Shown here piece by piece: positions 6,045 through 14,298 of a stretch of 14,920 bases of DNA (within the stretch, counting starts at the first letter, position 1; the number at the start of each line of letters is the position of its first letter). The notes beneath the pieces were generated by a model. It was not told where the DNA came from and made no database searches. It worked only from the letters and a program-made list of their open reading frames with translations. The DNA comes from Comamonas sp. lk (lineage in GTDB: Bacteria > Pseudomonadota > Gammaproteobacteria > Burkholderiales > Burkholderiaceae_C): the NCBI GenBank assembly GCA_945875225.1, contig CAMCJY010000016.1, positions 1 through 14,920 of the forward strand. Direction: 5' to 3'. Both the position numbers and the translations under genes were made by a program.

Positions 6045-8213
6045 TTAATTAATTAATTTGGGCGTAATAAATACCAAGGTCTCGCTTTTCTTGGTTACTT
6101 TAGATTTGTTTTGAAACAATAGGCCCAGGCCGGGCAAATCGCCGAAGAAGGGCACTTTGTTGTCCCTGTCTTGTTGCTCTTCGGTATAGATGCCTCCGAT
6201 CACTACGGTGCCTCCGTTGTCAACCAGCACCTGCGTTTTAATATGTTTGGTATCAATCGAGGGGCCGTATGCGGTGAGGGCGCCCACACTGTCTTTGGAA
6301 ACATCCAGCTCTAAGCTGATATTGCCATCTGGGGTGATTTGGGGCAGGACGTCGAGCTTGAGCACGGCTTTGCGAAAGCTGACGGCCGTGGCACCGCTGC
6401 TGGTAGCCATTTGGTAGGGAATTTCAGTGCCTTGTTCAATGATGGCCTTGGTTTTGTCATAAGCGATAACGCGGGGACTAGAGATAATTTTGCCGCGCCC
6501 GTCAGATTCGAGGGCCGACAATTCCAAGGCCAGTACCCGGTTGGATGCGGCACTGAACAAGCTCACGGCAAATGTGGCCGCTGATGCGCCTGCGTAGGCG
6601 CCGGCAGGCAGGTTGACAAAGTTGCTACTGGCATCCATGGTCGTGGTCGCGCCCGAGGAGCCCAAAACATTGGCATAGTTAGTACCAAAAGCCACGCGGT
6701 TTTCACCCGTCAATTGAAAACCGCCTTCGCCCCCCTTGGCGGCGCGCATGTCCAAGCCGCCCAATTTGACGCCCAGGTTTTTGGCAAAGTCGCTGCTCGC
6801 TTCTACTATGCGTGCTTCGATCAGCACTTGGCGCACCGGCACATCCACCTTGGCGATCAGCTGCGCCACCTGGTCGAGCTTGGTCGCCACGTCGGTGATG
6901 AACAGCTGGTTGGTACGTGGCTCGGCAATCACACTGCCACGCGAACTCAGGATCCGGCCTGCGGCGCCTTCGCCGCCGCCACCGCCAGCCATCAATTGCG
7001 GCGCGACGTCGGAGGCTTTGGCATAGTTCAGTTGAAAGGACTGCGTGCGTATGGGTTCAATTTTTTCATTGCTGATTTGCGACTCAAACTCCAGCTTTTC
7101 TTTGGCGGCGATTTCCTCTTTGGGTGCTACCCACAACACATTGCCATTTTTGCGCATGGCCAGGCCTTTGCTGCGCATGATGATGTCCAGTACCTGGTCC
7201 CAAGGCACGTTTTGCACGCGTAAGGTCAGGGTTCCAGTGACCGAATCGGAGGCGACTACGTTGAAGTTGGTGAAATCGGCAATCACTTGGAGCACCTGGC
7301 GCACATCGATGCTCTGGAAGTTCAGCGATAGCTTTTCACCGGTAAAAGCATCCTTTTGCACGGTCTTTTTTGGGTCTTGGTTGAGCGGGCGAATTTCAAG
7401 TACCAACTCGGTGTCGGTCTGGTAAGCGGTGTGTTCCCACGCGCCCAGCGCTGCGATTTGCATGCGCACGCGCCCCGCGCTCTGGTCGGTGGTGATGGAT
7501 TGGACGGGCGTGGCGAAGTCGGTCACGTCTAGCCTTTTGCGCAGACGATCAGGCAGGCTGACGTTCATCAAGTCGACCACCAAGTTGCTGCCTAGCTGGC
7601 GCACATCAGCGCTAACATTTTTACCCGGCAAGCTCACAAGCACACGCCCGGCCCCGTCACTGCCTCTGCGGAACTGAACGTCGCCCATGGGCGCAGGCAC
7701 TATAAGGGGCAGGACAGCAGCTTCTGCCGGGGACGCCGTACTGGATGGAACACTTAGCGCCGCGCTTGCTGCGGGTGCGACAGCGGTGGCCATCTGCGCC
7801 GGCGCTGCGCCACCCATCGGCTCCAAAGCCACCATCAGGCTTTTACCCACCACGTCCAGCCGGTAGTTGGCCGCTTGGCGCAAGTGAATCACCACGCGGC
7901 TGCGCGCATCTGACTGGGCCACGAGGGCGGAGTCGACCAAGGTCTGTGACATCGCGATGCGGCCCATGCCGACGGCACTGCCAAGGCCGGGAAAGTCCAG
8001 GACTATCCGCGCGGGGTTGCGGGTGGCAAAGGCCTTGGGCAAGGCTGTCAATTCCTGGGCAAAGTCGATGCGCACTTGCTCGGAATTGCCGCTGCGCTGG
8101 GCAGTGACGGCCATTACCGAGTTTTCCGCAAGGGCTAGCCTGGCCCCAAGAAAGCAAGTCAATAGGCAGGCCGTGCAAGCGGCAGCCCGTTTCAAACCGC
8201 TCTCTATAGTCAT
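6045..8213 (-). CDS. pilQ: Type IV pilus outer-membrane secretin PilQ
   Basis: A 722-residue secretin forming the outer-membrane channel through which the type IV pilus passes. A signal peptide covers residues 1-29 (cleavage after ALA). Two AMIN domains, which bind peptidoglycan, lie at about 33-131 and 177-274, joined by an Ala/Pro-rich linker (about 134-175). An STN-like N0 domain (about 293-364; LNFQSIDVRQVLQVIADFTN) and a secretin N1 domain (about 389-460) follow. The C-terminal secretin barrel (about 465-719) contains VPFFGDLPGLGLLF and ends in LVFITPKLIN. The length is normal for beta-proteobacterial PilQ. The start is the ATG at 8213 rather than the TTG one codon upstream, because AAGGGGGG lies 6 nt before the ATG. 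It is the last gene of the operon and probably needs a TsaP- or PilW-type helper encoded elsewhere. Confidence 0.97.
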   Translation of the reverse strand: MTIESGLKRAAACTACLLTCFLGARLALAENSVMAVTAQRSGNSEQVRIDFAQELTALPKAFATRNPARIVLDFPGLGSAVGMGRIAMSQTLVDSALVAQSDARSRVVIHLRQAANYRLDVVGKSLMVALEPMGGAAPAQMATAVAPAASAALSVPSSTASPAEAAVLPLIVPAPMGDVQFRRGSDGAGRVLVSLPGKNVSADVRQLGSNLVVDLMNVSLPDRLRKRLDVTDFATPVQSITTDQSAGRVRMQIAALGAWEHTAYQTDTELVLEIRPLNQDPKKTVQKDAFTGEKLSLNFQSIDVRQVLQVIADFTNFNVVASDSVTGTLTLRVQNVPWDQVLDIIMRSKGLAMRKNGNVLWVAPKEEIAAKEKLEFESQISNEKIEPIRTQSFQLNYAKASDVAPQLMAGGGGGEGAAGRILSSRGSVIAEPRTNQLFITDVATKLDQVAQLIAKVDVPVRQVLIEARIVEASSDFAKNLGVKLGGLDMRAAKGGEGGFQLTGENRVAFGTNYANVLGSSGATTTMDASSNFVNLPAGAYAGASAATFAVSLFSAASNRVLALELSALESDGRGKIISSPRVIAYDKTKAIIEQGTEIPYQMATSSGATAVSFRKAVLKLDVLPQITPDGNISLELDVSKDSVGALTAYGPSIDTKHIKTQVLVDNGGTVVIGGIYTEEQQDRDNKVPFFGDLPGLGLLFQNKSKVTKKSETLVFITPKLIN

Positions 8214-8216
8214 CAA

Positions 8217-8747
8217 TTACCCCCCTTGAAGCCGAAGGTAAGCATTGCGCTCCAACCACTTGCCATCGGCATCTTGTACGCTTTCCCGCAACTCAATGCC
8301 CGATTCATCCACGCGCCATACCTTGCCGAGGTTCTTTCCAATGTACTGGCCGGGAAGCACCTGATGCAAGATGCCATTGGTGCGTACCAGTGCGACGTAA
8401 CGCCCTTGCTTTTCCAGCATGCCCACCAAGTGCATGGACTCCAAGGCAAACTCTTCCAAGGGCTGGCGTGTACGCGACTTTTGCGACTGGCTTAGATCGG
8501 GGTTTGCCGGTTCGGCTTGCGCATTCGCTAGCGCTAGCAAGGAATGCTTGGCGAACGGATCCTTGCGCTCGCCTGGCGCATAGGGCAAGTGTTTGAACGC
8601 TTGTGGCGCAGCGAGGTCTCTAGCACGGGGCACGCCGGCCTTTCGCTGCTCTTGCATCCATTGACGCAAGCCATCCTGGCGCGAGGGCCCGCAAGCCATC
8701 AGCAAGCAGCAGAGCACCAGTAAGCCAGCGCGCGACAGCCATCTCAT
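8217..8747 (-). CDS. pilP: Type IV pilus assembly lipoprotein PilP
   Basis: A 176-residue inner-membrane lipoprotein that links the PilN-PilO heterodimer to the periplasmic N0 domain of PilQ. The signal peptide ends in LLMAC with Cys19 as the lipidation site. A flexible stretch (about 20-95) follows, containing the conserved RKDPF (61-65). The beta-sandwich domain (about 97-175) has the family blocks LEEFALESMHLVGML and VLPGQYIGKNLGKV. Its ATG overlaps the pilO stop by 4 bp (ATGA). The gene ends 3 bp before the pilQ ATG, so its last codons carry the pilQ ribosome site. Confidence 0.95.
   Translation of the reverse strand: MRWLSRAGLLVLCCLLMACGPSRQDGLRQWMQEQRKAGVPRARDLAAPQAFKHLPYAPGERKDPFAKHSLLALANAQAEPANPDLSQSQKSRTRQPLEEFALESMHLVGMLEKQGRYVALVRTNGILHQVLPGQYIGKNLGKVWRVDESGIELRESVQDADGKWLERNAYLRLQGG
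8220..8227 (-). promoter_or_regulatory. pilQ: Ribosome binding site of pilQ
   Basis: AAGGGGGG on the minus strand, inside the last codons of pilP, 6 nt before the pilQ ATG at 8213. It decides the start in favour of that ATG over the adjacent upstream TTG. Confidence 0.7.
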
Positions 8748-9394
8748 TTGCCCACCTCTGCTCTCTTGGCCTGCGCCGCCAACTCATACGGATCCATGTG
8801 GCGATAGGTTCGCACCGTGGTTTCCAGCGTCAAAGTCCCTTCCGTCCTGGGCCAGATAGTCATATTACTCAGGTTGACGATACGGGCTAGGTTTGCAACA
8901 TCAGCGGCAAAGCGAGCGACATCGTGGTAGCTGCCATGGGCCCGAAAGGTGACCGGGATGATGGCGTAATAGGGTTTATAAATCGGCACTTCGGGCTTGA
9001 ACAATTCTTGCTGCAGGTTATGGTCCCGCCCCATCTGGCTGATGCTAAAAAGCAAACTAGACATTTCTGTGCTGTTGGGCAACTGCTTTTCCAAACCTTC
9101 CACGGTAAGCGCAACTTCGTCACGCTGATTTTTCAAGCCATGGAGGTGAGCGGCCTTGCCCAATTTGTCGGTAAATTCCGCGCGCAAGGCCTGTTCCTTG
9201 TCAAGCGATTTTTGTAATTCGTCAGCGTAATCGCTTAAAGGGTAGAAACACAATAAGCCTGCGGTCAGGCAATACAAGCCCACCAACAAAAACACGCGTG
9301 GCACCAGTGGCCATGCGGACGGATTACCAAAATCTAAGCCGCGAAACTGTACGCAAATTCTTGCGCCAAATAGAGCCAAAAGGTTTTTGTTCAT
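8744..9394 (-). CDS. pilO: Type IV pilus inner-membrane alignment protein PilO
   Basis: A 216-residue bitopic inner-membrane protein that pairs with PilN and binds PilP, coupling the cytoplasmic motor to the secretin. A short cytoplasmic N-terminus is followed by one transmembrane helix at about 30-52. A periplasmic coiled coil runs from about 56 to 105 (YADELQKSLDKEQALRAEF region). A ferredoxin-like domain occupies about 120-205 and includes YYAIIPVTFRAHGSYHDVARF. The ATG lies 29 bp after the pilN stop, the largest gap within this operon, with only a weak GCGGA as ribosome site. The stop overlaps pilP by 4 bp. Confidence 0.95.
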   Translation of the reverse strand: MNKNLLALFGARICVQFRGLDFGNPSAWPLVPRVFLLVGLYCLTAGLLCFYPLSDYADELQKSLDKEQALRAEFTDKLGKAAHLHGLKNQRDEVALTVEGLEKQLPNSTEMSSLLFSISQMGRDHNLQQELFKPEVPIYKPYYAIIPVTFRAHGSYHDVARFAADVANLARIVNLSNMTIWPRTEGTLTLETTVRTYRHMDPYELAAQAKRAEVGK

Positions 9395-9423
9395 GGATAG
9401 TTTCCGCCATCAATGCACAGCAC

Positions 9424-10056
9424 TCAGACTTTGGGCGCGCCTGAAGGGGTTGCTGCGGATGCCGCAATCGAAGGAAGCGCTGCCGCGGACACAGCCTGGG
9501 CAGCAATGAAAGCGACCTTCACCGAAAACTTAAACGCTTTGACAGGCAATTTCCCGCCAGGGTTGACGTGCTGGGCTTCACTGAACAGAAGTTCAGGTCT
9601 AGAAAACCAAGGGCCGCCCTCACCCAGCTTGTCCAGGAACTGCGACAAGTTCTCATTGGTTTGTGCCGTACCCTCAAGCGTAATTTCCTGGCCCTTCTGC
9701 GCTAGTTTGCTCAGGGCCACGCCCGGGGGCAGGATGTTGGCGAGTTCGGAGAGCAAACGCACCGGCGAATTGCGATCCGCCTGAATATCTTCAAACGCGT
9801 TTTGACGCGCGAGCAGCGCATCGATGTGAGTTTTCACACCTTGAATTTCAATGATCTGTGCTTCGTAAAGCCTAATTTCTTGCTCCAACACCGCAATATT
9901 GTCTTGTTGTGCGGCTATGGAGTAACGCAATGAACCATAAATTGCAAGCGCTGTGGCTCCCCCCAGAATGAGGGTCAACGCCACAGATGCATTGAATTGG
10001 TCTTGCTTGAATTGGCGCAAGGCCTCACGGTGCGGCAAGAGATTGAACGCAATCAC
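9424..10056 (-). CDS. pilN: Type IV pilus inner-membrane assembly protein PilN
   Basis: A 210-residue bitopic membrane protein. The cytoplasmic N-terminal peptide FNLLPHRE (4-11) is the conserved segment that inserts into the groove of PilM. A transmembrane helix spans about 23-45. A periplasmic coiled coil (about 47-95) leads into a ferredoxin-like domain (about 98-180), which pairs with PilO. The start is GTG and overlaps the pilM stop by 4 bp (GTGA). The N-terminal binding peptide begins directly after it, so no other start is reasonable. The C-terminal Ala/Ser/Pro-rich tail (about 185-210) is probably disordered. Confidence 0.95.
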   Translation of the reverse strand: MIAFNLLPHREALRQFKQDQFNASVALTLILGGATALAIYGSLRYSIAAQQDNIAVLEQEIRLYEAQIIEIQGVKTHIDALLARQNAFEDIQADRNSPVRLLSELANILPPGVALSKLAQKGQEITLEGTAQTNENLSQFLDKLGEGGPWFSRPELLFSEAQHVNPGGKLPVKAFKFSVKVAFIAAQAVSAAALPSIAASAATPSGAPKV

Positions 10057-11126
10057 AAGCTAAACCTCCGCAAGGCCAAGCCACAGGCACCGATGAAAAG
10101 TGGCGCGTTGTGAAGGCAGGGGTTGTTTCGCAATGGGGGCGCTAGTCGCATGCCCTCAAAAGGGTTGATCAAGGTACAAGGCGACTGCATCGCCCTGGAC
10201 ATAGCAGCGGCTAAACCGGGAAGCATGGCACCGCCGCCGCTTAGAAAAATCTGACTCACTTTGCTGTAGGGCGTACTGTTAAAGATGAACTGTATGCCGC
10301 GCTCCAGCAACTTTGCGGTAGCGCCAACATAAGGCAGCAGTACGGATGATTCAAAATCCTGCGCCAATGCACCTGAAATTTTTTTGGTTTCCGCCTCGCC
10401 ATCGGATAAGCGGTAGTGCGCGGCAATGCGCTGGGTCAACTGATCACCTCCAAGGGCGAGGTCACGTTCATACACGATCGCTTCGCCGACAGTCACCTGC
10501 ATCAGCGTACGGCCGGCACCTACTTTAAGTAAAAGTACCACCGCGTTTTTCTGCGCCGGCAAATGGAGGTCCACCAGTCTCCTAGTCGCCAGACGCAAAG
10601 CACAGGATTGCACGTCCACCACGCTGACTTCTAGTTCGACCAATTCCACCAGCTCTTCTAGGCTTTGAACGCGGTCACGGCGGGCTGCGGCAATTAACAC
10701 ATCCACCATTTCCGCGCGCTGTGGGTTGGGGCCTACGGTGCAAAAATCTAGGCTGACCTCATCCAAAGGGAAGGGAATATATTGCCGCGCCTCTTCCTCT
10801 ACCTGCGCCTGCATGTCATCGGGGCTCAAATCCGCTTGCACCATAATTTTTTTGGTGATAACCGCAGACGATGGCAAAGCCAAAGCGACTTTTTGGGCTC
10901 TTATCCGGTTTTCCTGCAACAAGGAACGCAGCGCCTCTGCTACCTGACGCATCTTGACTATATGACCGTCAACAACATGGCCGCTGGGCAGCCGGATACT
11001 GGCCAGCTGCTCCAAAACAGGCTGCTCCATGGATCCACTGAGGCCTACGACTTTGATGCCCCACGCGCTGATGTCCATCCCAAGAAATGCTTCCTGACGT
11101 CGACCAAAGAGTGACTTCAAATCCAT
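10053..11126 (-). CDS. pilM: Type IV pilus assembly ATPase-fold protein PilM
   Basis: A 357-residue cytoplasmic actin-like (FtsA-fold) protein that binds ATP and the N-terminal peptide of PilN, forming a ring around the motor. The start of the actin fold is visible at LGMDISAWGIKVVGLS (15-30). The conserved EEEARQYIPFPLDEV lies near 120-134. The C-terminal nucleotide motif reads IFLSGGGAMLPGL. The frame is open for a further 65 codons upstream to 11321, but the ATG at 11126 is preferred: it has TGAGGT in front, gives the usual family length, and begins like other PilM proteins (MDLKSLFG). It is the first gene of pilMNOPQ and is divergent from mrcA. Confidence 0.96.
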   Translation of the reverse strand: MDLKSLFGRRQEAFLGMDISAWGIKVVGLSGSMEQPVLEQLASIRLPSGHVVDGHIVKMRQVAEALRSLLQENRIRAQKVALALPSSAVITKKIMVQADLSPDDMQAQVEEEARQYIPFPLDEVSLDFCTVGPNPQRAEMVDVLIAAARRDRVQSLEELVELVELEVSVVDVQSCALRLATRRLVDLHLPAQKNAVVLLLKVGAGRTLMQVTVGEAIVYERDLALGGDQLTQRIAAHYRLSDGEAETKKISGALAQDFESSVLLPYVGATAKLLERGIQFIFNSTPYSKVSQIFLSGGGAMLPGLAAAMSRAMQSPCTLINPFEGMRLAPPLRNNPCLHNAPLFIGACGLALRRFSL

Positions 11127-11367
11127 GACTTCAACCTCAATTGATGAAACTTTAATCTTCTTCTCGTTAATATTTACCAATAGTACATTTAAATCCAGGA
11201 AATCTTGCATGCATCGTTGCAGATTTTTCCCCTTCGCGGCTGCGCTACCATAGGGTTCCTGCTGTTTGCGGCGCCGTTTAAAGCGCAGTGGTGGGAGTTT
11301 TCTGGCCAAGGCCTTGCGCATATCGCGAAAGAAGCTTTTGGTTTTTACTCTTTAGACCTTGGTATTC
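11127..11367. promoter_or_regulatory. Divergent pilM / mrcA control region
   Basis: A 241-bp gap between divergent genes. The pilM-proximal part (about 11131-11200) is AT-rich, as expected for a promoter. It includes possible minus-strand elements, such as TTGGTA at 11175-11180, but no clear consensus pair. The mrcA-proximal part is more GC-rich and ends in T-rich sequence, with no good ribosome site before the mrcA ATG. An 8-bp self-complementary TGCATGCA lies at 11206-11213. Promoters for both genes should be here, but I cannot assign them with confidence. Confidence 0.5.
11134..11139 (-). promoter_or_regulatory. pilM: Ribosome binding site of pilM
   Basis: TGAGGT on the minus strand, with its GAGG 8 nt before the ATG at 11126. 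It supports that start over the longer open frame reaching 11321. Confidence 0.65.
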
Positions 11368-13770
11368 ATGGCCGAATCGCCTCCTCCTCCAACTGCTAAG
11401 CCTGCAAAGAAAAAAACGTCCGACGCGCGCACCATTTGGGGCTGGATGGGCTATGTGCTTTTGTCCCTGGTAGGGCTCGCGGCAGCCGGTGTGGCCTCGA
11501 TTCTGTTAGTGGTAGCCATCGTGATGGCGCTGGCCTACCCTAATTTGCCCGATATTTCGGATTTGGAGGATTACCACCCCAAGCTTCCTTTGCGGGTGTT
11601 TTCGTCCGAAGGGGACTTGATCGGAGAATTCGGCGAAGAGCACCGGACGATGACGCCCATCAATGAAATCCCGCTGGTTATGAAAAATGCGATTTTGGCG
11701 GTAGAGGATGCGCGATTTTTTCAGCACGGCGGAGTGGATTATGTGGGCATGGTGCGCGCGGCGGCGGCCAATGTGGGGCGCTCGAAAAGCCAGGGCGCAT
11801 CGACCATCACCATGCAGGTGGCGCGCAATGTGTACTTATCGTCCGAAAAAACCTTTACTCGCAAAATTTACGAAATATTGCTGACTTTTAAACTCGAACA
11901 TAACCTCAGCAAAGACCAGATTCTGGAAATCTATATGAACCAGATTTTTCTAGGGAATCGGGCCTACGGCTTTGCCGCTGCCTGCGAAACCTATTTCGGC
12001 AAGCCCCTGAAAAATATCAGTATTGCCGAGGCCGCAATGCTGGCGGGTTTGCCCAAGGCACCGTCGGCCTACAACCCCATCAAGAACCCGCGCCGCGCGC
12101 GCATTCGCCAGCAATACATTATTGAGCGCATGCTGGAGAACGGTTTCATTACGGCCGAGGAGGCGACAAGCGCTAAGGCCCAGATCTTGCATGTGCAAAC
12201 CGCCGCCAGCCGCCCTCAGGTGCATGCCGAATTCCTGGCCGAGATGGTGCGCCAACTGATGTACGACCAATATGGCGATCAAACCTACACCCGGGGTCTG
12301 GATGTGGTCACCACGGTCAGCAGTGCGCAGCAGGAGGCCGCTTACAATGCGCTGCGCCGGGGCATCATGGACTTTGAGCGGCGTCAGGTCTATCGCGGGC
12401 CAGAGAAATTCATCAAGCTGCCCAGCGACGCGCAGGAGTTGGAAGATGCGATTGATGAGGCGCTGGACGAGCATGCTGACAATGGCGACGTGCTGGCGGC
12501 GGTGGTCTTGCAGGCCGATGGCAAGCGCGTACTGGCCCAAAGACAGGCCGGCGAGGTGGTAGAAATTAGCGGCGAAGGCCTGAAGCCGGCCCAATCGGGC
12601 CTGTCGGACAAGGCGGCGCCCAATATCAAAATCCGCCCGGGTGCCATCATCCGCGTGTCCAAGTCACTGAAAGGCTCCTGGGAAATCACGCAGTTACCGG
12701 AAGTTGAGGGCGCTTTTTTTGCGATGGACCCGCGCGACGGCGCAATCAAAGCGTTGGTGGGCGGATTTGATTACGGAAAGAATAAGTTCAACCACGTCAC
12801 CCAGGCCTGGCGCCAACCGGGCTCCAGTTTCAAGCCTTTCATCTATTCGGCGGCTTTGGAAAAAGGATTTACCCCCACCACGGTGATCAACGACATGCCC
12901 TTGTTTTTTGATGCCGGCACCACCGGCGGGCAACCCTGGGAGCCGAAAAACTATGACGGAACGTTTGAAGGCCCGATGCCGCTGCGCAAAGCGCTGGCCA
13001 AGTCCAAGAACATGATTTCCATCCAGATTTTGCAGTCCGTAGGCACGCAGTATGCGCAGGACTGGGTTAGCCGCTTTGGTTTCGATGCTGAGAAGCACCC
13101 GCCCTATCTCACCATGGCGCTGGGCGCCGGTTCGGTGACGCCCATGCAACTGGCAACCGGCTACTCGGTCTTCGCCAACGGTGGTTATCGGGTCAGCCCC
13201 TGGCTTATTTCACGGGTCAGCGAACAGCGCGGCAAAATATTGCTAGAAACGGCTAGACCCGTGCTGGGCGAAGCCAATGTCGCCATCGAGCCGCGCAATG
13301 CGTTTTTGATGTCCAGTCTGTTGCAAGAGGTCACGCGCTCAGGCACCGCAGCCAAGGCCCAGGCTACGTTGAAGCGGCCGGATGTTTACGGAAAAACCGG
13401 TACCACCAACGACTCCATGGACGCCTGGTTTGCGGGTTACCACCCCACGCTAACCGCAGTGACCTGGATAGGTTACGACACACCGCGCAAGCTCGGCGAT
13501 AAAGAAACCGGTGGCGGTCTAAGCCTGCCGGTCTGGATCAGCTTTATGGAAACCGCTTTGAGAAACGTTCCCATCATGGAGGCAGAGGCGCCCGAAGGCA
13601 TTGTGCGGGTCAGCAACGAGTGGTATTACGAAGAGTTTTCTAAGGGTACCGGCATAGGCGCTGTAGGCGCTGGTGACAAAACCCCTGCTGGGGCCCCGGC
13701 CTCCGCCGCCTCCGGGCCAATGACGCCGTCCGAAGAACAGCGCAGTATTTTGGATTTATTCAGAAACTGA
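11368..13770 (+). CDS. mrcA: Penicillin-binding protein 1A (class A, glycosyltransferase and transpeptidase)
   Basis: An 800-residue bifunctional peptidoglycan synthase. A short basic cytoplasmic tail is followed by a transmembrane helix (about 28-55). The GT51 glycosyltransferase domain (about 75-250) shows EDARFFQHGGVD with catalytic Glu113, GASTITMQVARN (143-154) and ILEIYMNQIFLG (185-196). An OB-like insert domain lies at about 310-440. The transpeptidase domain (about 445-735) contains all three active-site motifs: SSFK with Ser486, SKN (546-548) and KTGT (676-679). The C-terminal tail is Gly/Ala/Pro-rich. A TTG at 11359 is in frame, but the ATG at 11368 is preferred; neither has a clear Shine-Dalgarno. 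It is divergent from pilM, and its TGA directly abuts the cyaY stop with no spacer. Confidence 0.97.
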   Translation: MAESPPPPTAKPAKKKTSDARTIWGWMGYVLLSLVGLAAAGVASILLVVAIVMALAYPNLPDISDLEDYHPKLPLRVFSSEGDLIGEFGEEHRTMTPINEIPLVMKNAILAVEDARFFQHGGVDYVGMVRAAAANVGRSKSQGASTITMQVARNVYLSSEKTFTRKIYEILLTFKLEHNLSKDQILEIYMNQIFLGNRAYGFAAACETYFGKPLKNISIAEAAMLAGLPKAPSAYNPIKNPRRARIRQQYIIERMLENGFITAEEATSAKAQILHVQTAASRPQVHAEFLAEMVRQLMYDQYGDQTYTRGLDVVTTVSSAQQEAAYNALRRGIMDFERRQVYRGPEKFIKLPSDAQELEDAIDEALDEHADNGDVLAAVVLQADGKRVLAQRQAGEVVEISGEGLKPAQSGLSDKAAPNIKIRPGAIIRVSKSLKGSWEITQLPEVEGAFFAMDPRDGAIKALVGGFDYGKNKFNHVTQAWRQPGSSFKPFIYSAALEKGFTPTTVINDMPLFFDAGTTGGQPWEPKNYDGTFEGPMPLRKALAKSKNMISIQILQSVGTQYAQDWVSRFGFDAEKHPPYLTMALGAGSVTPMQLATGYSVFANGGYRVSPWLISRVSEQRGKILLETARPVLGEANVAIEPRNAFLMSSLLQEVTRSGTAAKAQATLKRPDVYGKTGTTNDSMDAWFAGYHPTLTAVTWIGYDTPRKLGDKETGGGLSLPVWISFMETALRNVPIMEAEAPEGIVRVSNEWYYEEFSKGTGIGAVGAGDKTPAGAPASAASGPMTPSEEQRSILDLFRN

Positions 13771-14100
13771 TTAGGGCGCAAATTGCAAGTGCACACCCGC
13801 CTGCGCGCTGGCATCACTGGCTAACAGTGCAAAAAAATCGCCCTGCCCTTTGGTGTCCTGCCAGCGGCCCTCGCGCCAGCAAAAATGGTAGCCACCCGAG
13901 CGCGAGGCCATCCAAACCTCGTGCAAAGGTTTTTGCAGATTGATGATGATCTGACTGCGGTTGGCAAATACCAAAGTCACCATGGCGCCTACTCGCTGGT
14001 TGTCAATATCGGCCGCGCCCTCATCATTGATTACATCGCACACGGTTTCAACGCTGCGCAAGAGGGATTCGGCCAGGTCCATGAACTCAGGGTCGGTCAT
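13771..14100 (-). CDS. cyaY: Frataxin-like iron-sulfur assembly protein CyaY
   Basis: A 109-residue bacterial frataxin, an iron-binding modulator of the cysteine desulfurase IscS in iron-sulfur cluster assembly. The core strand block IIINLQKPLHEVW (51-63), with SGGYHF (68-73), is the family signature and matches E. coli CyaY closely. The N-terminal helix carries acidic residues (Glu11, Glu18, Asp22, Asp26, Glu27) of the iron-binding ridge. GGTGA lies 7 nt before the ATG. The gene is convergent with mrcA without any intergenic base and divergent from lptM across 12 bp. Its promoter must therefore lie within the lptM coding region, and any terminator within mrcA. Confidence 0.94.
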   Translation of the reverse strand: MTDPEFMDLAESLLRSVETVCDVINDEGAADIDNQRVGAMVTLVFANRSQIIINLQKPLHEVWMASRSGGYHFCWREGRWQDTKGQGDFFALLASDASAQAGVHLQFAP

Positions 14101-14112
14101 TACAATTTCACC
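14101..14112. promoter_or_regulatory. 12-bp divergent cyaY / lptM start region with TACAAT box
   Basis: The whole gap is TACAAT (14101-14106) plus TTCACC (14107-14112). On the plus strand TACAAT fits a -10 box and lies exactly 6 bp before the lptM ATG. Its reverse strand supplies the cyaY ribosome site GGTGA (14108-14112). No good -35 is seen 16-18 bp upstream of TACAAT, so the promoter is only a candidate. Confidence 0.4.
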
Positions 14113-14298
14113 ATGTCAAAATCAAAAAAATTAAAAAGCACCTGGTGCCTGTGCCTAGCGGCCACTGTGCTGCTGAGCGCCTGCGGGCAAAAAGGGCCTT
14201 TATTTCTGCCGCCTAAAGCAGCCAGCGTCAACAGCCCTTGCCAAACTCCTTCAGGCCACACGATAACGGATCGGCAGCCTAGCTGCCGCGCAGCATGA
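14113..14298 (+). CDS. lptM: LPS-translocon maturation lipoprotein LptM (YifL-like)
   Basis: A 61-residue small lipoprotein. The signal peptide WCLCLAATVLLSAC ends at Cys24, immediately followed by the family signature GQKGPLFLPP, equivalent to the CGLKGPLYFP of E. coli YifL/LptM. LptM binds the LptD-LptE complex and promotes correct disulfide formation in LptD; this comes from family knowledge. The tail after residue 34 is low in conservation. The frame continues upstream into the cyaY region, but the lipoprotein signal fixes the ATG at 14113. No Shine-Dalgarno precedes it. The stop overlaps the lysA ATG (ATGA), and lptM-lysA linkage is common in proteobacteria. Confidence 0.88.
   Translation: MSKSKKLKSTWCLCLAATVLLSACGQKGPLFLPPKAASVNSPCQTPSGHTITDRQPSCRAA
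14272..14288 (+). promoter_or_regulatory. lysA: Stem-loop in front of the lysA start
   Basis: Perfect 7-bp stem CGGCAGC (14272-14278) / GCTGCCG (14282-14288) with a 3-nt loop, within the end of lptM and 6 nt before the lysA ATG. It occupies the place where a lysA ribosome site would be, and no such site is visible. It may make lysA translation depend on ribosomes finishing lptM. Confidence 0.55.

Noticed and set aside
8220..8225. Run of six Gs at the pilP end as a phase-variation tract
   Set aside because: Six bases are too few for typical slippage-driven switching, and the run is explained by the last pilP codons and the pilQ ribosome site.
11127..11321. 65-codon N-terminal extension of pilM
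   Set aside because: The frame is open, but the extension is unlike PilM proteins and crosses the AT-rich control region. The internal ATG at 11126 has a good ribosome site and gives the normal length.
11950..12594. 214-codon open frame antisense to mrcA
   Set aside because: It lies fully opposite the PBP1A glycosyltransferase and linker region. It reflects GC-rich codon use in the real gene and shows no family motifs.
13815..13829. Hairpin CACTG / CAGTG in cyaY as a terminator for mrcA
   Set aside because: On the plus strand it is followed by As rather than Ts, and on the minus strand the T-run precedes the stem, so it fits a terminator in neither direction.
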